Below, in pieces: positions 6,610 through 9,238 of a stretch of DNA of 9,238 bases. Every line of letters starts with the position of its first letter. The first letter of the stretch is position 1. The notes beneath the pieces were generated by a model. It was not told where the DNA came from. It searched no databases and saw nothing but the letters and a program-made list of their open reading frames with translations. The DNA lies in NCBI GenBank assembly GCA_021784495.1, contig JAJXSQ010000062.1, positions 1-9,238 of the forward strand, written 5' to 3'. The position numbers and the translations under genes were made by a program. The DNA is from Myxococcales bacterium (GTDB lineage: Bacteria; Myxococcota; Myxococcia; Myxococcales; Anaeromyxobacteraceae).

Positions 6610-8000
6610 GAGAGCCCCTCGGCGAGGCGGCGGAAGGCGTCGCCGCGCTCCTCGTAGCTGGCGAACTGGTCGTAGCTGGCGCAGGCGGGGGAGAGCAGGA
6701 CCGCGTCGCCGGGGACGGCGAGGTCGGCGGCGCGGGCCACGGCGGCGGCGAGCGTCCCGCAGGACTCGATGGGCGCCGCGGCGCCGAGCTCGCGCTCGAT
6801 GGCCGGGGCGTCCTCGCCGAGGGTGAGCAGCGCCTTCACCCGCCCCTCGAGGAGCGCGCGGAGCGGCGCGTAGGGCGCCCCCTTGCCGCGCCCGCCCATG
6901 AGGAGGACCACCCGCCGCGCGCCGGCGGGGAAGGCGGCGAGGGCGACGGCGGCGGAGTCGACGTTGGTCGCCTTCGAGTCGTCGATCCACTCGACCCCGC
7001 CCCGCTCCCGGACGACCTGGAGGCGGTGGGGCAGGCCGGGGAAGGCGTCGAGGCCGCGCTGGACCGCGTCCCCGGGCACGCCGAGGAGGCGGGCGCAGAG
7101 GAGCGCGGCCATCGCGTTCTCGAGGTTGTGGCGGCCCCGGAGCGCGCGCCCCGCGACCCGGTAGCGCTCCGGGGAGCCGGCGGCGTAGCGGTAGAACCAG
7201 ATCTCGGCCGGCCCGGCGGGCGGGTCCTGCCCGGGGGAGCGGGCCGCCGACCGCGCGGGGGGGCCGAAGCCGAAGCTGTAGCGCGCGCCGCGGGAGGCGC
7301 CCGCCATGGCCATCGCCCGCTCGTCGCGGAGGTTGGCCACCGCGAAGTCGCCCGGCTGCTGGGTCTCGAAGAGCCGCGCCTTGGCGGCGGCGTAGCCCTC
7401 GAGGGAGCCGTGGCGGTCGAGGTGATCGGGGGTGACGTTGAGCACCGCCGCGACCCGGGCGCGGAGTCGGTCGATCGCCTCGAGCTGGAAGGAGGAGAGC
7501 TCGGCCACCACCACGTCGGCGCGCTCGCCGGAGAGGACGTGCTCGCAGAGCGGCGTGCCGAGGTTGCCGCCGACGAGGACCCGCCGGTCGAGCGCGAAGA
7601 TCGCCCCGGCCAGGGCGGTGGTCGTCGACTTGCCGTTCGTGCCGGTGACGGCCACCAGCGGCACCGGTCCGAGGAACCGCGCGGCGAGCTCGACCTCGGC
7701 CCAGACCGGCACGCCGGCGGCGCGGGCCGCGGCGAGGGGCGGGAGGCCGGCCGGCACCCCCGGGGAGATCACCACCAGGTCGGCGCCGGTGAGGTCGGCG
7801 GGGTCGTGGCCGCCGAGGGCGGCCCGCACCGGGAGGCCGGCCAGCGCCTCGAGCGCCGGGCCGAGGGCGGCGGCGGGGCGCGCGTCGGTGACGGTCACCT
7901 GCGCGCCCTCGCGGGCGCAGAGCCGGGCCGCGGCCACGCCGCTCCGCGCCAGCCCGACGACGGTGACCCTCCTCCCACGCAGCTCCGGGGGTGTCTGCAC
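6606..8000 (-). CDS. murD: UDP-MurNAc-L-alanine--D-glutamate ligase
   Basis: MurD is the cytoplasmic ATP-dependent ligase that adds D-glutamate to UDP-MurNAc-L-Ala. The 464-residue protein shows the three Mur-ligase domains: an N-terminal UDP-binding fold with VVGLARSG (14-21); a central ATPase with P-loop VTGTNGKST (118-126), GGNLGTP (144-150), ELSSFQLE (167-174), NVTPDHLDRH (188-197) and a likely carbamylated Lys207; and a C-terminal domain with HNLENA (291-296), DDSKATN (340-346) and LSPACASYDQF (436-446). Residues about 246-266 are a Pro/Ala/Ser-rich stretch that looks inserted compared with the usual enzyme. The same frame is open upstream to 8579 as a shadow of mraY. GTG 8000 is chosen: it lies two bases after the mraY stop, has GAGG five bases upstream, and gives the expected short N-terminus. 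Confidence 0.96.
   Translation of the reverse strand: MQTPPELRGRRVTVVGLARSGVAAARLCAREGAQVTVTDARPAAALGPALEALAGLPVRAALGGHDPADLTGADLVVISPGVPAGLPPLAAARAAGVPVWAEVELAARFLGPVPLVAVTGTNGKSTTTALAGAIFALDRRVLVGGNLGTPLCEHVLSGERADVVVAELSSFQLEAIDRLRARVAAVLNVTPDHLDRHGSLEGYAAAKARLFETQQPGDFAVANLRDERAMAMAGASRGARYSFGFGPPARSAARSPGQDPPAGPAEIWFYRYAAGSPERYRVAGRALRGRHNLENAMAALLCARLLGVPGDAVQRGLDAFPGLPHRLQVVRERGGVEWIDDSKATNVDSAAVALAAFPAGARRVVLLMGGRGKGAPYAPLRALLEGRVKALLTLGEDAPAIERELGAAAPIESCGTLAAAVARAADLAVPGDAVLLSPACASYDQFASYEERGDAFRRLAEGLS
6615..6620 (-). promoter_or_regulatory. ftsW ribosome binding site
   Basis: GAGGGG lies five bases before GTG 6609, inside the last codons of murD. It supports the GTG start and the 4-nt GTGA overlap rather than any start further upstream in the same open frame. 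Confidence 0.6.
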
Positions 8001-8002
8001 GG

Positions 8003-9145
8003 CTACCTCAGCTTGATGGACAGGAGCGCCACGAGCGCCAGCATGACCGAGACGATCCAGAAGCGGACGATGATCTTCGGCTCGGCCCAGCCCTTCAGCT
8101 CGAAGTGGTGGTGGACCGGGGCCATCCGGAAGACGCGCCTCCCGGTGGTGCGGAAGCTCGCGACCTGGATGATGACGCTGAGCGTCTCGGCGAGGAAGAC
8201 CCCGTGGAGGATCGCCGACGCGACCTCGTTCTTGGTGAGCACCGCCAGCATCCCCAGCCCCCCGCCCAGCGCCAGCGAGCCGACGTCGCCCATGAAGACC
8301 TGGGCCGGGTAGGTGTTCCACCAGAGGAAGGCGGCCCCGGCCCCGAAGATCGCCGAGCAGAGGACGCCGAGCTCCTCGGCGCCGGGGATCGAGGTGAGGC
8401 GGAGGTAGTCGGCGAGGCTGAAGCCGGCGAGGGTCGCCCCGGCCACGTAGCTGAGCGCGAGGAAGGTCATCGCCGAGATCATGGTCGGGAAGATGGCCAG
8501 CCCGTCCAGGCCGTCGGTCAGGTTGACCGCGTTCGAGGTGGCCACCACCAGGAAGACCAGGAAGGGGAGGTAGGCCCACCCCATGTCCGGGGAGAAGACG
8601 CGGGTGGGGACGAAGGGCAGGGTGAGGTGGGTGTCGAGGCGGGAGCCGATGAAGAGCCAGGGGAACCGCGGGTCGAGGTGCGGGTGCCAGTCGGTGAGGA
8701 GGCCGTAGTACACGGCGAGGACGACCAGGACCTGGAACAGGAGCTTGCGCCGCCCGGCGAGCCCCCGCGAGTTGCGCCGGGAGAGCTTGAGCCAGTCGTC
8801 GGTGAAGCCGATCGCGCCGTAGCCGAGGATCACCAGCAGCGCGGCCCAGACGAGCCGGTTGTCGAGCATCCCCCAGAGGAGCGTGGAGGCGGTGAGCGAC
8901 AGGAGGATCAGGCCGCCGCCCATCGACGGGGTGCCGGCCTTCTTCCGGTGGGCGTCCGGCGTGTCCTCGCGGACGTTCGACGCGCCGTACTGCAGGACCC
9001 GCATCCGCTCGATGAACCAGGGCCCGAGGAGGAGGCCCATGATCAGGGCGGTGAGCCCCGCGGCGACGATGCGGAAGGACGGGTAGCGGAGGACGTTCAG
9101 GGCGCCGAACCGGCCGGTGAACGGGTGGAGGAGGAGGTAGAGCAT
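8003..9145 (-). CDS. mraY: Phospho-MurNAc-pentapeptide transferase
   Basis: MraY is the integral membrane enzyme that transfers phospho-MurNAc-pentapeptide from UDP to undecaprenyl phosphate, giving lipid I. It has 380 residues and about ten hydrophobic segments. Active-site landmarks are HRKKAGTPSMGG (66-77), FTDDWLKL with Asp116 and Asp117 (114-121), NAVNLTDGLDGLA (205-217), NTYPAQVFMGDVGS with Asp287 (277-290), and PVHHHFELKG (343-352). The Mg-binding aspartates and the HHH motif are all present. The N-terminus (LNVLRYPSFR, 16-25) aligns with the E. coli protein, which supports ATG 9145. That ATG directly abuts the murF TAG with no gap. The nearest GAGG is 11 bases upstream, so initiation may rely on coupling to murF. 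The wording of several motifs resembles the myxobacterial enzyme as I recall it. Confidence 0.97.
   Translation of the reverse strand: MLYLLLHPFTGRFGALNVLRYPSFRIVAAGLTALIMGLLLGPWFIERMRVLQYGASNVREDTPDAHRKKAGTPSMGGGLILLSLTASTLLWGMLDNRLVWAALLVILGYGAIGFTDDWLKLSRRNSRGLAGRRKLLFQVLVVLAVYYGLLTDWHPHLDPRFPWLFIGSRLDTHLTLPFVPTRVFSPDMGWAYLPFLVFLVVATSNAVNLTDGLDGLAIFPTMISAMTFLALSYVAGATLAGFSLADYLRLTSIPGAEELGVLCSAIFGAGAAFLWWNTYPAQVFMGDVGSLALGGGLGMLAVLTKNEVASAILHGVFLAETLSVIIQVASFRTTGRRVFRMAPVHHHFELKGWAEPKIIVRFWIVSVMLALVALLSIKLR
8006..8009 (-). promoter_or_regulatory. murD ribosome binding site
   Basis: GAGG falls in the last two sense codons of mraY, five bases before GTG 8000. It fixes the murD start immediately after the mraY stop, within a frame that would otherwise be open much further upstream. 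Confidence 0.55.
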
Positions 9146-9238
9146 CTAGCGCAGGGCCTCGACGAGCCGCTCCATCCGCATGCCGCGGCTCCCCTTCACG
9201 AGGAGGACGTCGCCGGGCCGGAGCAGCTCGAGGAGACA
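9146..9238 (-). CDS. murF: MurF C-terminal end (partial gene)
   Basis: Only the last 30 codons and the TAG stop are inside the window; the gene runs off the right edge. The residues LLRPGDVLLVKGSRGMRMER followed by LVEAL match the C-terminal end of UDP-MurNAc-tripeptide--D-alanyl-D-alanine ligase, where the KGSRGMRME segment is characteristic of MurF. MurF adds the D-Ala-D-Ala made by Ddl, completing the pentapeptide that MraY uses. Its position directly before mraY is the standard dcw order. The call rests on a short fragment plus context, and MurE is less likely on both counts. Confidence 0.9.
   Translation of the reverse strand, partial: CLLELLRPGDVLLVKGSRGMRMERLVEALR

Noticed and set aside
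6610..6990. Upstream extension of the ftsW frame into murD
   Set aside because: The extension is low-complexity Arg-rich sequence in the shadow of murD, and GTG 6609 with GAGGGG upstream fits the family.
8001..8579. Upstream extension of the murD frame into mraY
   Set aside because: It has no domain content and shadows mraY; GTG 8000 gives a standard MurD N-terminus.

Overview
The window carries most of a division and cell-wall (dcw) gene cluster on the minus strand, followed by one unrelated gene on the plus strand. The DNA is very GC-rich, codon third positions are mostly G or C, and half of the complete minus-strand genes and more start with GTG. Recalled family sequences suggest a Gram-negative lineage near the Myxococcota (former Deltaproteobacteria). 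The best hint is MraY, whose central Asp-rich motifs and C-terminal His-rich region resemble the myxobacterial version. This placement is an inference; no ribosomal RNA or other marker gene is present.

In transcription order, right to left, the minus strand reads murF (last 30 codons only), mraY, murD, ftsW, murG, murC, murB and ddl. These encode the last cytoplasmic step of UDP-MurNAc-pentapeptide synthesis (MurF), the two lipid-linked steps (MraY makes lipid I, MurG makes lipid II), the septal glycan polymerase FtsW, and the precursor enzymes MurB, MurC, MurD and Ddl. The genes are packed with no promoter-sized gap. Four junctions are 4-nt stop/start overlaps: murD-ftsW, murG-murC and murC-murB as GTGA, ftsW-murG as ATGA. 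murF and mraY abut exactly, mraY-murD has a 2-nt gap and murB-ddl a 17-nt gap. It therefore looks like one polycistronic, translationally coupled operon. Every complete gene is intact with its catalytic motifs in place.

At the left, ddl converges on a plus-strand gene for a probably exported protein with a thioredoxin-like fold and C-terminal TPR repeats, in which the redox CxxC is missing. The two stop codons interlock in one palindromic CTAG. The usual dcw neighbours ftsQ, ftsA and ftsZ do not follow ddl. Positions 1-182 hold only GC-rich sequence with small inverted repeats and no gene or promoter I can defend.

I see no undescribed system here: no mobile element, CRISPR array, tRNA, rRNA or phage gene. 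The points worth a second look are the truncated cluster end, the cysteine-less redoxin/TPR protein, two Asn-to-Asp changes in conserved MurB loops, and a hairpin that places the murB stop codon in its loop just ahead of the ddl ribosome binding site.
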